From contig VSNQ01000007.1 in assembly GCA_009774395.1 (NCBI GenBank), positions 1 through 64,000 on the forward strand: a stretch of 64,000 nucleotides of DNA, read 5' to 3'. The position numbers were made by a program, and so were the translations under genes. The notes below the pieces were generated by a model. The model worked only from the letters and a program-made list of their open reading frames with translations. It was not told where the DNA came from and ran no database searches. Positions 55,527 through 64,000 of the stretch are shown here, piece by piece (the stretch's first letter is position 1; each line of letters opens with the position of its first letter). This stretch comes from Lachnospiraceae bacterium. Its GTDB lineage: Bacteria; Bacillota; Clostridia; Lachnospirales; Lachnospiraceae.

Positions 55527-56084
55527 CTATTCACCATTGACCATAAAAGCAGAAAAATCAATTATCAAGTCCTCATAAATTCCAACTTTTATGCTATCCA
55601 TCAAGCTGTATTCTTCCATATGGTCAGATTCAAAATTATAAACTGTCACAATCTGCTTATCGGGGTCAATTACCCAGTATTCCCGAACACCTGCGGCACG
55701 GTATTTAAATAGCTTCTTGTAATAATCCATCTGGCGGCTCGCTGGAGAAACGACCTCAATAATCCAATCTGGCGCACCATTACAGCCTTTATCCGTAATT
55801 TTCTCCTTATCGCAGATTATAGAGAGATCCGGCTCGACATAATTCTTAGCATTTTTATTGAGAAAAACAGCAAACGGAGCTGGAAAAACTTCACATTGTC
55901 CGTTTTTATCTTGAATATAATTGCCAATTATTCTGTCCAAAAAATGAACAAATCTTTGATGTCTTGTATTCGGTGGTGCCATAAAGTAAATCTGCCCATC
56001 TATCAGCTCCGCACGTTCTCCTTGTTGCAAATTGTAAATATCTTCTATTGTATAAGATTCTTCTAATATTCTTGCTGAATTCAT
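55527..56084 (-). CDS. Uma2 family endonuclease (first copy)
   Basis: A 185-residue paralog of the gene at 54963-55514, alike over the whole length (shared start ESYTIEDIYNL, then EPDLSIICD, GAPDWIIEVVSPAS, REYWVIDPDKQ). An AAAGGAGG site precedes its start, and it heads the two-gene unit. Differences cluster around residues 40-70, so the copies may recognise different partners. Such proteins are abundant in cyanobacteria and Clostridia; their target is not established. Confidence 0.9.
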   Translation of the reverse strand: MNSARILEESYTIEDIYNLQQGERAELIDGQIYFMAPPNTRHQRFVHFLDRIIGNYIQDKNGQCEVFPAPFAVFLNKNAKNYVEPDLSIICDKEKITDKGCNGAPDWIIEVVSPASRQMDYYKKLFKYRAAGVREYWVIDPDKQIVTVYNFESDHMEEYSLMDSIKVGIYEDLIIDFSAFMVNGE

Positions 56085-56150
56085 TATTATAACCTCCTTT
56101 TTCTTTATTGTATCTAATATCCTACATTACCGCAAGATCTTTTATTATAC

Positions 56151-56350
56151 TTAGGAACTATCACGAAATAACTTGTTACAATTCACACCAACGCCAGATT
56201 TTGCAACAATTTACGAACATTCGGTGTGAATTGCAACAATTGATGCACACAAAATGCTAAAGTGCAAGCATTTTGGCGCATGATTCCCACTACTTTGGCG
56301 TGGGTGTGAAAAGTAACAATAACTTACCATATTTCGTGACAGTTCCTTAG
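56151..56350. repeat. Palindromic repeat, TAAGGAACTGTCA family, long copy 3
   Basis: TTAGGAACTATCACGAAATAA at left and TTTCGTGACAGTTCCTTAG at right are inverted ends of a 200-bp element. The inner part holds CATTCGGTGTGAATTGCAAC / GTTACAATTCACACC and CCCACTACTTTGGCGTGGG-type hairpins. It is related to the elements at 26875 and 35620 by its ends only. A 27-bp inverted copy of the 21550 spacer word (GACGC.CAGTCTTTTCGA) follows directly. Confidence 0.6.
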
Positions 56351-56473
56351 CGTCAGTCTTTTCGATGCTTAGTATAAAAAACGTACAATCGAGTTACTCG
56401 TTGCGCCGAGCACCCGTCAGCGAACCGATTTATTGGTTTGATGACAATCTACCTTTGCGTGCCCGTGTGCATA

Positions 56474-56512
56474 AAAAAAAGCCCGCGGATTCCAAACGGG
56501 CTTTTTTCTTCT
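56474..56512. terminator. Bidirectional terminator ending the flagellar operon
   Basis: AAAAAAAAGCCCG and CGGGCTTTTTT form a strong stem around a 10-base loop, with T-runs on both strands. On the minus strand it lies about 115 bases after the flgE stop and should end the flagellar transcript. Confidence 0.8.
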
Positions 56513-56627
56513 TATGTACCTTGTGCAGTCTTCTTACGTCTTCTCAACATACTTACCTTGGATATATGTTTCTTATCATTCGCATACGTCTTATGAATTT
56601 ATCAAATATCAGATATAAGCTATATTA

Positions 56628-58634
56628 TTATCTCTTTAGATTTACAAGTTCCTCCAAAATGGAGTCAGAAACCGTAATAATACGGCTGTTTGCCTGGAAA
56701 CCTCTTTGTGTCGTAATCATATCCGTAAACTCTTGGGAAAGATCTACATTACTCATTTCAAGAACGCCGCTTGTCATATAATCGCCGTTGGCTGAAATAT
56801 CCACACCTACACCATTAAATCCGCCAGAGTTTGCTGTTGTAGAATAGCAGTTATCACCTTCGTTTTGAAGACCCATTGGGTTATCGAACATTGCTACTGC
56901 AATCTGCGCAATATCTCTCATTTGACCATTACTATAGTTAATTGTAACAGTACCATCTGTTCCGATGGATACGCCTGTTCTAGTACCAACCTTACGTCCA
57001 TCATCTCTCAAACCTTCCATTGTTGACTTTCCGCCGTTGTCTACATTGGTTGAGTTGGACATATCAAATGTAACATTGGAGAACTCACCACCAAGTGTAC
57101 TAAGATTTAATGTAAAGGATGTAGAACCTTCTGCACCTACATATCTAAGTTTACCATTATCTGTGTCATACTCAACTGCGAAACTCGTATCACCAATATT
57201 GCTAATATCTACTTCTGTTCCATCTGAGCTATCTGTCATGCCAAGAAGCGTTATTGTAAAGGAACCATCAATCACTGTGTCTTGTGTAATTTTTTCAGTT
57301 GTCGTGTACTGTGACTGCACTTTAGGCGAAGCATCCATCGAAAGAAGTTTTGCAATATCTTTATACTCTAGTGTCATTGCTTTCTTCGTTGTTCCATCTG
57401 CAGCAACACCTTGAAAATCGTATTGTGTTGGTGATCCATCCGAAAAAGCTTTATCAGTAACAAGCAAACCGCTTGCAACATCTGCCGATAATTTAAGCTC
57501 CGCTACCGGTGATGCAACAGCAGGAGGATTAGTAGCTCCATATAATAGTACAGCTGCTTCATTACTAATATTCACTACTCCACGAGATACAGTAGCTGCA
57601 CCATTTTCATCAAGACCATATGCTACAAAATTCATTTCACCTGAGAAATTAACTTTAATTTTTTGACCCTTTAAATTAGATGCCGTACCCAAATCCGTAA
57701 TTTTATAATCGGCTAAAAAAGTATCATTAATTTCAATCTCAACAAAATCTTTTGTTCCTGCTTTATGTGCCCTTGTTCTATAAGCTGGTGCAGGATCTGC
57801 TGTTGCTGCTTTATTTAAAGCATCAATCAATGCACTCGGTATACCAGATGATTTCAATTCATCCCCTGCCGCAGTAAAGAATGTCAATTCGGATGTATCC
57901 TCATACTTCAAAACAGGTGGTAATTGATATAACTTTTCTGTATTTGTTGTATCTTTTGAAGACTCTACCTTACTTGTATTCGGCTTAATCCCAAACTTCA
58001 AATTATACTCATAACCTCTTGCATCATATGTTTGTATATCTATTAATTTACCATTCGGATTCGAAAGCTGATCGTCATGCTTATCCAAAATACCATAAAT
58101 AGAAGCCGCTGTTGTTGATGCCGCATCAAATGTTGCATACTCCTCGCCCATAATATTAATAGGACGTACCGAGCTCTGTGCTATTGTTCCCGGATTATTT
58201 GGATCTTCAAGCCATCCCATTACCATATATCCTGTATTTGCCATACACAGATATCCTGCATTATCGACATTAAAGGAACCATCCTTTGTAAAATATGTAC
58301 TTGTACCATCATTTACAACAAAGAACGAATCCCCTTTAATCTTTAAGTCAAATGGATTACCCGTGGATTGCGAACCACCCGGTGTTGTAATGGAAGTATT
58401 AATTGCGCCTGTCTTAACGCCAAGACCAATCTGTCTTGGGTTGGTACCTGCTTTGCCAACGCCTACGTTCGATCCCGTAGCTGCCTGTGTTGTCTGATAA
58501 AGGATATCAGAAAACGCCATAGATTTTGACTTATAACCTGTTGTATTAACGTTTGCGATATTGTTACCGATAACGTCCATTCTTGTCTGGTGCGCTTTTA
58601 AGCCTGATACACCAGAAAAAAGTGCTCTCATCAT
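56628..58634 (-). CDS. flgE: Flagellar hook protein FlgE
   Basis: A 668-residue hook subunit, longer than the E. coli protein (about 400). The N-terminus has the rod/hook signature (ALFSGVSGLKAHQTRMDVIGN, cited in parts: GNNIANVNTTGYKS), and the C-terminus ends with the matching helix (NVDLSQEFTDMITTQRGFQ, then RIITVSDSILEELVNL). The middle is a Thr/Ala/Asp-rich surface domain. It has no signal peptide, being exported by the flagellar system. It is preceded by GGAGG and a structured 100-base leader. In related bacteria flbD, motA and motB follow flgE; here a terminator follows. Confidence 0.95.
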   Translation of the reverse strand: MMRALFSGVSGLKAHQTRMDVIGNNIANVNTTGYKSKSMAFSDILYQTTQAATGSNVGVGKAGTNPRQIGLGVKTGAINTSITTPGGSQSTGNPFDLKIKGDSFFVVNDGTSTYFTKDGSFNVDNAGYLCMANTGYMVMGWLEDPNNPGTIAQSSVRPINIMGEEYATFDAASTTAASIYGILDKHDDQLSNPNGKLIDIQTYDARGYEYNLKFGIKPNTSKVESSKDTTNTEKLYQLPPVLKYEDTSELTFFTAAGDELKSSGIPSALIDALNKAATADPAPAYRTRAHKAGTKDFVEIEINDTFLADYKITDLGTASNLKGQKIKVNFSGEMNFVAYGLDENGAATVSRGVVNISNEAAVLLYGATNPPAVASPVAELKLSADVASGLLVTDKAFSDGSPTQYDFQGVAADGTTKKAMTLEYKDIAKLLSMDASPKVQSQYTTTEKITQDTVIDGSFTITLLGMTDSSDGTEVDISNIGDTSFAVEYDTDNGKLRYVGAEGSTSFTLNLSTLGGEFSNVTFDMSNSTNVDNGGKSTMEGLRDDGRKVGTRTGVSIGTDGTVTINYSNGQMRDIAQIAVAMFDNPMGLQNEGDNCYSTTANSGGFNGVGVDISANGDYMTSGVLEMSNVDLSQEFTDMITTQRGFQANSRIITVSDSILEELVNLKR

Positions 58635-58734
58635 AGTGAAGTGACCTCCTATACTTTTTTACGGTTCGCCGTGTCCGTAACCACCTTGTCTGTCATTCCA
58701 AGGTGCAAGCCTCCGATAAGGTCCGGCTTTTTAC
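58635..58734 (-). promoter_or_regulatory. Structured leader before flgE
   Basis: The 100-base spacer can fold on the minus strand into ACCTTG/CAAGGT and ACGG/CCGT stems with a GCCGGACC start, followed by the GGAGG site. The sequence does not match a riboswitch I know, including cyclic di-GMP types. It may tune hook-protein expression or protect the RNA. Confidence 0.3.
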
Positions 58735-59139
58735 TTACATTATCACGGCGCCATCAATATTTGTGAAAATATTTTCGTCAGTTTCTGTTTGATCCATTGC
58801 TGTTATTACGGTATTATTCTTGACATTCACAATAAAAGCCAATTGGTCAACAAGTACCAGCGATTCGCGGATACCCTTCTCTCCTGCTTTTTTTGTGCCG
58901 TCATGCAGCCTTTCCAGTTGTTCTTTAGTCAGCTCAATATTCCTGTCATTCAAGCGGTTCGACGCGTGTTTGGAAAATTTCAGTTCTTTCGCCTCAATCT
59001 CCTGTGCCTGCTGCTTGTGAAGAATTTCCTCGAAGCTTATTCCCTGTGTGGGTTTGCTGCTGGGAGCTGTCTTCTGCTGTTTTAAGTATTGATCCTGTAA
59101 CTGCTCAATGGAAAGGAATTGACTATTGCCTATATTCAT
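58735..59139 (-). CDS. Flagellar operon protein (TIGR02530 type)
   Basis: A 134-residue protein found between flgD and flgE in Firmicutes flagellar operons. The conserved C-terminal half is clear: FSKHASNRLNDRNIELTKEQ, then KAGEKGIRESLVLVDQLAF and NVKNNTVITAMDQ. Its function is not established; export of the hook is suspected from context. I chose the ATG at 59139, seven bases after GGAGG, over the one two codons upstream. Confidence 0.9.
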   Translation of the reverse strand: MNIGNSQFLSIEQLQDQYLKQQKTAPSSKPTQGISFEEILHKQQAQEIEAKELKFSKHASNRLNDRNIELTKEQLERLHDGTKKAGEKGIRESLVLVDQLAFIVNVKNNTVITAMDQTETDENIFTNIDGAVIM

Positions 59140-59174
59140 ATGCATTCCTCCTTACCATACATCCTGCTTCCTGC

Positions 59175-60017
59175 CTAAGCTTTCTCGGTTTTATCGCCGT
59201 TTCCTTCTTCTTCCTTGTCACCATCTTTATCACCGTCGCCTTCTTCGGTGTCTTCCGGCGGAGAAATTTTATTTAGCTTATCAAGGATCGCATTCATTTT
59301 GGTATTAAAACTTTCCAGAATCGTATCTAATGTTGTTTCCGGCTTAACTTCCGGCTTTTCGAATTTAATACCCATTTTTTCTAGCTGTGCAACACACAAA
59401 CCGAGTTTCGTAATCTCTTCAGCTGCATACGTCTTCATAAAGTTCTGCTGATAGCCTGTCATAGAATTAATCTGATCGTAAAGTTCTCTTACAACACCTT
59501 CATAATTCTTATTCAATACCTTAATTGACGGCAAAGCATTTACTTTTGCTGCCCATTCGCTGTAGATATCAAACGCATCTGAATATTCTTCACTGATTAC
59601 GCTGTCCAAATCGTCAAGGTTGTACTTATCACCATCAATAACCAAAATTGTCTTCCCGCTCTCAAGCATCATATATTCGACAAGTCCTCTCTTATATGAA
59701 ACTTCTCCGGTTGACTCGCTGGTCACTTTCATCATTACTTCCTTGCCAACCAAACTATTTCCACGCAACTGGTCAACAGTATTTGCCATTTCTGACATCT
59801 TTGTTACCTGTGTGAAAGTTGCATACTGCGATACCCACTCTGTATTGCTTGTCGGCTCTAAGGGGTCTTGGTTCTGCATTTCAGCAACCAATAAGGTTAA
59901 AAACATATCACTGTCAATTTCATTTTTGTTGTTACTTTTTTTGGTGAGTGAATCGCCGGAATCCGTCCTTGTCTGTAGTTCCCCATCCACTATCGGTGCT
60001 ACCAATCCGCTTGCCAT
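59175..60017 (-). CDS. flgD: Hook assembly (capping) protein FlgD
   Basis: A 280-residue scaffold that caps the growing hook. The N-terminal export and assembly region is typical (DMFLTLLVAEMQNQDPLEPTSN, cited in parts: LLVAEMQNQDP; then WVSQYATFTQVTKM). A middle domain follows (GKEVMMKV, VEYMMLESGK). The C-terminal ~40 residues are an unusual acidic tail (PPEDTEEGDGDKDGDKEEEG) absent from most FlgD. It lies between fliK and the TIGR02530 gene with 35-base and 31-base gaps. Confidence 0.92.
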   Translation of the reverse strand: MASGLVAPIVDGELQTRTDSGDSLTKKSNNKNEIDSDMFLTLLVAEMQNQDPLEPTSNTEWVSQYATFTQVTKMSEMANTVDQLRGNSLVGKEVMMKVTSESTGEVSYKRGLVEYMMLESGKTILVIDGDKYNLDDLDSVISEEYSDAFDIYSEWAAKVNALPSIKVLNKNYEGVVRELYDQINSMTGYQQNFMKTYAAEEITKLGLCVAQLEKMGIKFEKPEVKPETTLDTILESFNTKMNAILDKLNKISPPEDTEEGDGDKDGDKEEEGNGDKTEKA

Positions 60018-60048
60018 AGTTTACACCACTCCTTTCAAATCCATTTGA

Positions 60049-61548
60049 TTATGCAAGTAAATCCATTGAATTTCCGTGCATTGCCATCATTTCCATTGCG
60101 ATGCGTGTCGCGTCGTCTGCGCCCTGCATTTCCTCTAAGATATCGTCACCGTCCTCAAAGGAATGGAAATTAATGTTGTTTCTGCGCATTCCCTGAATGC
60201 GGTTTGTTTTCTGCTCCTGTTCGCTTTGCTGCTGTCCTTGGCTATTATCTCCCTCCAGATTTTTCTCCATCTGATGACTTGCCACAGACACCTCAATGGC
60301 CTCAATCTTAATGCCCTGCTCCTCAAGGTTTGCACGTAGCTGAACTGCCTGTGCTTCTACAGCATTTTTTACTGCTTCATTCTGTGTAATAAATTCTGCT
60401 GTAACAACGCCGCCTTTTGAAGCTAATGATACGTTGACTGTACCAAGGCTTGCCGGATGTAGCTGCATCTCCATCTGTGTTAAGTCTTCGCTCTTTGCAA
60501 TCTTTACAAGGTTTGCCAACTGCCGCATAATGCTTTCCGTATCCATGGAAGTGTAACTCTCCACTTTTGTTTCCGCTGCTGCTTCTGACAATTCATTTAA
60601 GTTATTCTGCATATTTTGTGCAAAATTATTGGGCTGATGCCCGCTGTTTTTTGTGTCAGAATGCGCCTGTTTTTCCTCTGCGGATTTGTCTGTCTGTACT
60701 TGTGTTTCCGTCTGTGTCCCGTTATTGGCATTATCCTGTGTGGACTGCTCCAACTGATTACTGGGTTTTGCGGACTCTGTCTTTGTCTTATCTTCGACAA
60801 TCACCGTCGTTTCTGCTGATTCTGCGGCTTTTGTATCCGTCATATCCATATCTTCTGCGGGATTATTAAGCATTTCCAATGCTTTATTGGGTATTTGCGT
60901 CCCCGTTTCGTCACCAGCTTCGATTCCCTGTAATTCTTGCAGTTTCTGCAATATCAGATCAAGTTCTTCACTGGTTAATCCTGTTTCTTCTGTCAGGCTC
61001 TGCAATTGATTCTCTACACTCCCAATCATTTCCTGCAAGGAAGCATATAAGTCTTCATTTGCCACTATGCCAATAGAATCTTCTCCTGTAATCGCTGACA
61101 AAAGCTGTGCCATATTCTGCGGATTTAACAAATCCATTGGCTGCATATCAGCGCTCTCCAATCCAATCCGAAGTTCCTCATCCGTTATACCAAGGATTTC
61201 TTTCAACTGCTCGATTAACTGCATTAAAGCATCTGCAACTTTTTGTGCGGTTTCCTCGTCAACAGTTTCCTCAGCCTGCACCTCTTTGGTTTCCTGCGGC
61301 TTCTCGGTATTTTGAACCTCTTTTGTTTCCGCTGCCTTATCTTGCGCGGCAGTATTACTTTCGCTTACTGTCTTATTATCTGTGCTGGAAGTTTTAGGCT
61401 GTTCGGTTTTAGGCTGCTCCATCTTCTGACTTGCTTTGTCTAATACATCGCCAAAACTGGAACTGCTTGCCGCCGCTCTCTGTCCCTGCACGGACGCTGA
61501 AACTTTATCTGGTGTAAAGACCATACTGCTTACGGTCATATTTGTCAT
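60049..61548 (-). CDS. fliK: Flagellar hook-length control protein FliK
   Basis: A 499-residue molecular ruler. The first ~330 residues are low in complexity and rich in Glu, Gln, Thr and Lys (ruler region, many TEQPKT/EVQ-type units). The C-terminal domain (about 345-440, LTQMEMQLHPASLGTVNVSLA, cited in parts: MQLHPASLGTV; then LRANLEEQGIKIEAIEVS) matches Flg_hook, which switches export specificity when the hook is complete. GGAGGAG precedes the ATG at 61548 by six bases. It lies between the MotE-like gene and flgD. Confidence 0.93.
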   Translation of the reverse strand: MTNMTVSSMVFTPDKVSASVQGQRAAASSSSFGDVLDKASQKMEQPKTEQPKTSSTDNKTVSESNTAAQDKAAETKEVQNTEKPQETKEVQAEETVDEETAQKVADALMQLIEQLKEILGITDEELRIGLESADMQPMDLLNPQNMAQLLSAITGEDSIGIVANEDLYASLQEMIGSVENQLQSLTEETGLTSEELDLILQKLQELQGIEAGDETGTQIPNKALEMLNNPAEDMDMTDTKAAESAETTVIVEDKTKTESAKPSNQLEQSTQDNANNGTQTETQVQTDKSAEEKQAHSDTKNSGHQPNNFAQNMQNNLNELSEAAAETKVESYTSMDTESIMRQLANLVKIAKSEDLTQMEMQLHPASLGTVNVSLASKGGVVTAEFITQNEAVKNAVEAQAVQLRANLEEQGIKIEAIEVSVASHQMEKNLEGDNSQGQQQSEQEQKTNRIQGMRRNNINFHSFEDGDDILEEMQGADDATRIAMEMMAMHGNSMDLLA

Positions 61549-61701
61549 TCATCACTCCTCCTCTCTGCAAATTATGGAATTATCAATGTACATCTATAAT
61601 ATATTCCTCATAGATTTACGAGAAATACACTATCAAAAATTATAGTAAAATTTAGGGAATACTTTCCCACAAAAATTATATCGGAAACTTTACATAAAAA
61701 G

Positions 61702-62577
61702 TTAAGAGTTCGGCTTCATAATCTTTGTAATTCTTGCAGCAACTGCCGGCTCCATTTTTCCCATAATCTCTCCACGTTTTGCCGAACTTAACGTTTCAAG
61801 AATATCTGCTGCCAAATCAAGGCTGTCTGTCATTGCGTTAAGAATTTTTGCCGCTTCCTCTGCATCCATATTGCTGAACGTTGCAGCGTAATCCTGCATT
61901 TGCTTATCAACTGCTTCACTCTGTATTACTTGTTTATAAAGGGCTTCTGCCGTTGTCGGATCCATCTCTTCAAAGTACGCACGGTACTCATCTGCCCCCG
62001 GCCCGTTCTCTGCATAAACCACTTCCTCATAAAACTGCTCTTTAATACTCTGGAATTTAAGCTGATTGTCCTCAAATGTTTTTAAGCGTTCCACCTCTGC
62101 CTTTAACGCCTCGATCTGCTCAGAATATGTCGCATTGGTGTTCTGCGTCTGCTCTAACTGCGATTCCAGCTTGTGAATCTCTTCCACGGCTTCCTTGAGA
62201 TTGCTGTAGCCGCCGTATTCCTGCTGACCGCCCGATCCTGCGGATTCTGACGGCAAAATTTTATTGACAAGCGGCACATCCTTTAATATCGGAGTCAATA
62301 CATTTGACCCAAATCCGCCTACATCCATCTTAATCAGCAAGCCCAGAATACCCAGCCAGATTGCAATAATAAAAACAGTCACTACCACTACAGAAGCGTT
62401 TGTGCCGTCTATCTGCTCATCTAACTCCCGTTCTTGATCTTCAAGTTCTTTTGCCCGCTTTTTTGCTTCTTTTTTCTGGTTTTTCTGCTCTTTCTTTAAC
62501 TGTTTTTGATTTTCTCTTAACTGTTTTAACTGCATTTCCGGTGCGTCAGGGCTTAAATTCTCATCCTTACGTGCCAT
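61702..62577 (-). CDS. MotE-like flagellar protein
   Basis: A 291-residue protein. Residues about 15-55 are a charged coiled coil rich in Lys, Glu and Gln, then one transmembrane helix (VVVVTVFIIAIWLGILGLLI), a coiled coil (about 125-160) and a C-terminal MgtE-N-like helical domain (YAATFSNMDAEEAAKILNAM, ILETLSSAKRGEIMGKM). The position after fliJ and before fliK and this layout fit MotE, a chaperone-like partner of the stator/export system. Its start overlaps fliJ by 11 bases, so they are coupled. Confidence 0.85.
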   Translation of the reverse strand: MARKDENLSPDAPEMQLKQLRENQKQLKKEQKNQKKEAKKRAKELEDQERELDEQIDGTNASVVVVTVFIIAIWLGILGLLIKMDVGGFGSNVLTPILKDVPLVNKILPSESAGSGGQQEYGGYSNLKEAVEEIHKLESQLEQTQNTNATYSEQIEALKAEVERLKTFEDNQLKFQSIKEQFYEEVVYAENGPGADEYRAYFEEMDPTTAEALYKQVIQSEAVDKQMQDYAATFSNMDAEEAAKILNAMTDSLDLAADILETLSSAKRGEIMGKMEPAVAARITKIMKPNS

Positions 62578-63049
62578 GTCTAAACTCCTCCATTAATTTC
62601 TGACCTTGCAGCTTCTGGCCATGCGTATAGGTCGTTAACTCATCAATCGCCCTGCTTTCCGCAGCCTGCTCCTCTTTTAAGAAGTCTTGGAAGGCGTTTT
62701 CTTTGAGTTTCTCATGCGCTTTCCGCTCCTGCATTACTTCTTGGAGCGCAGCCCGCGCTTTCTCTACTGCGGCTGCCGCCTTATTGACTTCCTTTCGCTG
62801 TTCCCTGATAAATTCGTCCATTTGCAGGACTGCCATTTTGTTTTCACGGATTTTTCTTACGTCAATTAACTCCATACGGAGTTTCACGCCCTCCATCATA
62901 TAGTAATCACGGCGTTTTTGCAGTTCACTCAGCTTTTGTTTCTCGGCTTCCAAGCGCATATTCGCTTCTGCAAACTCCTGTTTTGCCTTATCTTCAAGCT
63001 TTTCCTTAATATCAAGGATTCCCTGCATTTTATATCGGAAAACTGCCAT
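62567..63049 (-). CDS. fliJ: Flagellar export protein FliJ
   Basis: A 160-residue coiled-coil protein, almost wholly helical and charged (RYKMQGILDIKEKLEDKAKQ start; long EK/QR heptads). FliJ sits in the export ATPase ring as a stalk and helps to deliver substrates. Its length (about 150) and position between fliI (14-base gap) and the MotE-like gene (overlap) are standard. Confidence 0.9.
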   Translation of the reverse strand: MAVFRYKMQGILDIKEKLEDKAKQEFAEANMRLEAEKQKLSELQKRRDYYMMEGVKLRMELIDVRKIRENKMAVLQMDEFIREQRKEVNKAAAAVEKARAALQEVMQERKAHEKLKENAFQDFLKEEQAAESRAIDELTTYTHGQKLQGQKLMEEFRHGT

Positions 63050-63063
63050 TCGTCAATCCCTCT

Positions 63064-64000
63064 TTATTCCTGAAACAGATTCTCTAACAGTTCCACGGTT
63101 TCCTCAAAGGTAAACTTCTCGTCCGTGTCCTGCAAAAGATATTCATTTACATCATCAATTTTATTAATCGCCCTGTCAATGCTTGGGTTACTACCGCGTT
63201 TATATGCGCCGATATTAATTAAATCCTCCGCTTCATTATATGTTGCCATAATATTTTTGAGCTTGCCTGCCGCTGTTTTATGTTCCTTAGACGCTACCAT
63301 CGACATACATCTTGAAATGCTTTGTAGTACATCTACTGCGGGGTAATGGTTTCTGTTAGCTAACTTTCTTGTCAGCATAATATGCCCATCCAAAATACTT
63401 CTTGCGGTATCCGTAATCGGTTCATTAAAATCTTCACCTTCCACAAGTACCGTATAAAGTCCTGTAATAGAACCATGTTCTGCACAGCCGGCGCGCTCTA
63501 AGAGTTTTGGCATTTCCGAATAAACACTAGGCGGATAGCCACGTGTTACAGGCGGTTCGCCGCTGGCAAGACCTATTTCTCTTTGTGCCATTGAAAAACG
63601 GGTTAAGGAATCCATCATTAACAGTACATCTCTGCCTTGATCGCGGAAATATTCTGCAATAGCGGTTGCTGTCTTTGCCGCTCTGTTTCGTTCCAGCGCG
63701 GGTCTATCTGAGGTTGCAACCACAACAATAGAACGGCGCATACCCTCCTCACCTAAATCACGTTCAATAAATTCACGCACTTCCCTGCCGCGCTCGCCAA
63801 TCAGCGCAATCACATTGATATCCGCCTTTGTATTCCTTGCAAACATCCCCATTAATGTTGATTTACCAACACCTGAACCTGCAAATATCCCAATACGCTG
63901 TCCTTTTCCTACAGTAATTAAACCATCTACCGCCTTTACACCAAGCGGAAGCACTTCACTGATAATCGTTCTGCTCATAGGGTCAGGCGGAGGTGCCTCC
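63064..64000 (-). CDS. fliI: Flagellar export ATPase FliI, N-terminus beyond window
   Basis: The C-terminal ~312 residues of the flagellar type III export ATPase; the frame is open through the right edge (EAPPPDPMSRT upstream of an internal ATG at 63978). Walker A is GIFAGSGVGKST, Walker B region LLMMDSLTRF, with ALIGERGREV, ASGEPPVTRGYPPSVY and the GSITGLYTVLVEG segment typical of FliI/ATP synthase beta relatives. It powers export of rod, hook and filament proteins. The internal ATG is not a real start because conserved coding sequence precedes it. Confidence 0.96.
   Translation of the reverse strand, partial: EAPPPDPMSRTIISEVLPLGVKAVDGLITVGKGQRIGIFAGSGVGKSTLMGMFARNTKADINVIALIGERGREVREFIERDLGEEGMRRSIVVVATSDRPALERNRAAKTATAIAEYFRDQGRDVLLMMDSLTRFSMAQREIGLASGEPPVTRGYPPSVYSEMPKLLERAGCAEHGSITGLYTVLVEGEDFNEPITDTARSILDGHIMLTRKLANRNHYPAVDVLQSISRCMSMVASKEHKTAAGKLKNIMATYNEAEDLINIGAYKRGSNPSIDRAINKIDDVNEYLLQDTDEKFTFEETVELLENLFQE

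Noticed and set aside
56965..57414. Long plus-strand frame (149 codons) inside flgE
   Set aside because: Lies fully antisense to a well-supported flagellar gene and reflects its Thr/Ser/Asp-rich codons.
58635..58734. Cyclic di-GMP riboswitch ahead of flgE
   Set aside because: Some stems are possible, but the conserved core sequence of known types is absent.

Overview
The window looks like chromosomal DNA of an anaerobic, motile, low-GC Gram-positive bacterium of the Clostridia, most likely a Lachnospiraceae relative. The reasons are AT-rich spacers, strong GGAGG ribosome binding sites, a butyryl-CoA/4-hydroxybutyrate-type CoA-transferase, a flavin reductase-rubredoxin fusion, a VanZ-like protein, and a fliI-fliJ-motE-fliK-flgD-flgE cluster with the Firmicutes 'flagellar operon protein'. 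This is inference from gene families; there is no rRNA or tRNA gene to anchor it.

Region 1 (about 1-19.9 kb) is an accessory island read leftward. Two close paralogous WYL regulators (435-1394 and 18860-19819) sit at its ends, and their two transcription units share a matching operator, each placed over the -35 region. Between them lie a cysteine-cluster protein, a TerB-like protein, an HNH-type nuclease with a Gly-rich membrane segment, a polytopic membrane protein, two paralogous dynamin-like GTPases (one with two G domains), a tail-anchored coiled-coil protein, a small unknown protein, a HerA/FtsK-like ATPase with a roughly 190-residue Ser/Thr/Gly-rich insert, and a PoNe-type nuclease toxin coupled to a PoNi-type immunity protein. 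The last four reading frames are joined by ATGA or TAGTG overlaps. A YARHG-domain membrane protein shares a unit with the left WYL gene. I do not recognise the whole set as a described system; it is the best candidate here for an uncharacterised conflict or defence system.

Region 2 (20-31 kb) holds two XRE regulators, a VanZ-like protein, a toxin-antitoxin fossil, enolase (with an insertion), a small membrane protein, phosphoglycerate mutase, a 28-codon mini-ORF behind a strong promoter, and a heterodimeric ABC exporter pair read rightward.

Region 3 (31-56 kb) is mixed housekeeping and signalling: CoA-transferase, serine hydrolase, hybrid histidine kinase, a thiamine pyrophosphokinase/SRAP/PF06541 operon, a solute-binding lipoprotein paired with a chemotaxis receptor, an AI-2E-family permease, a diguanylate cyclase, a FliD-like Tyr/Gly-tailed protein, small zinc proteins, rubredoxin fusion, flotillin, MATE exporter, a HAD phosphatase overlapping a predicted kinase-phosphatase-RNA ligase repair enzyme, and two tandem Uma2 nucleases.

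Region 4 (56.5-64 kb) is the distal part of a flagellar operon read leftward, from fliI (cut by the window edge) to flgE, closed by a terminator directly after flgE.

The spacers carry at least five families of short palindromic repeats that behave like MITEs. One family (136 bp) has two copies in opposite orientation with perfect 8-bp target duplications, and one of these copies is nested inside another repeat. Two genes take their last codons from such repeats.
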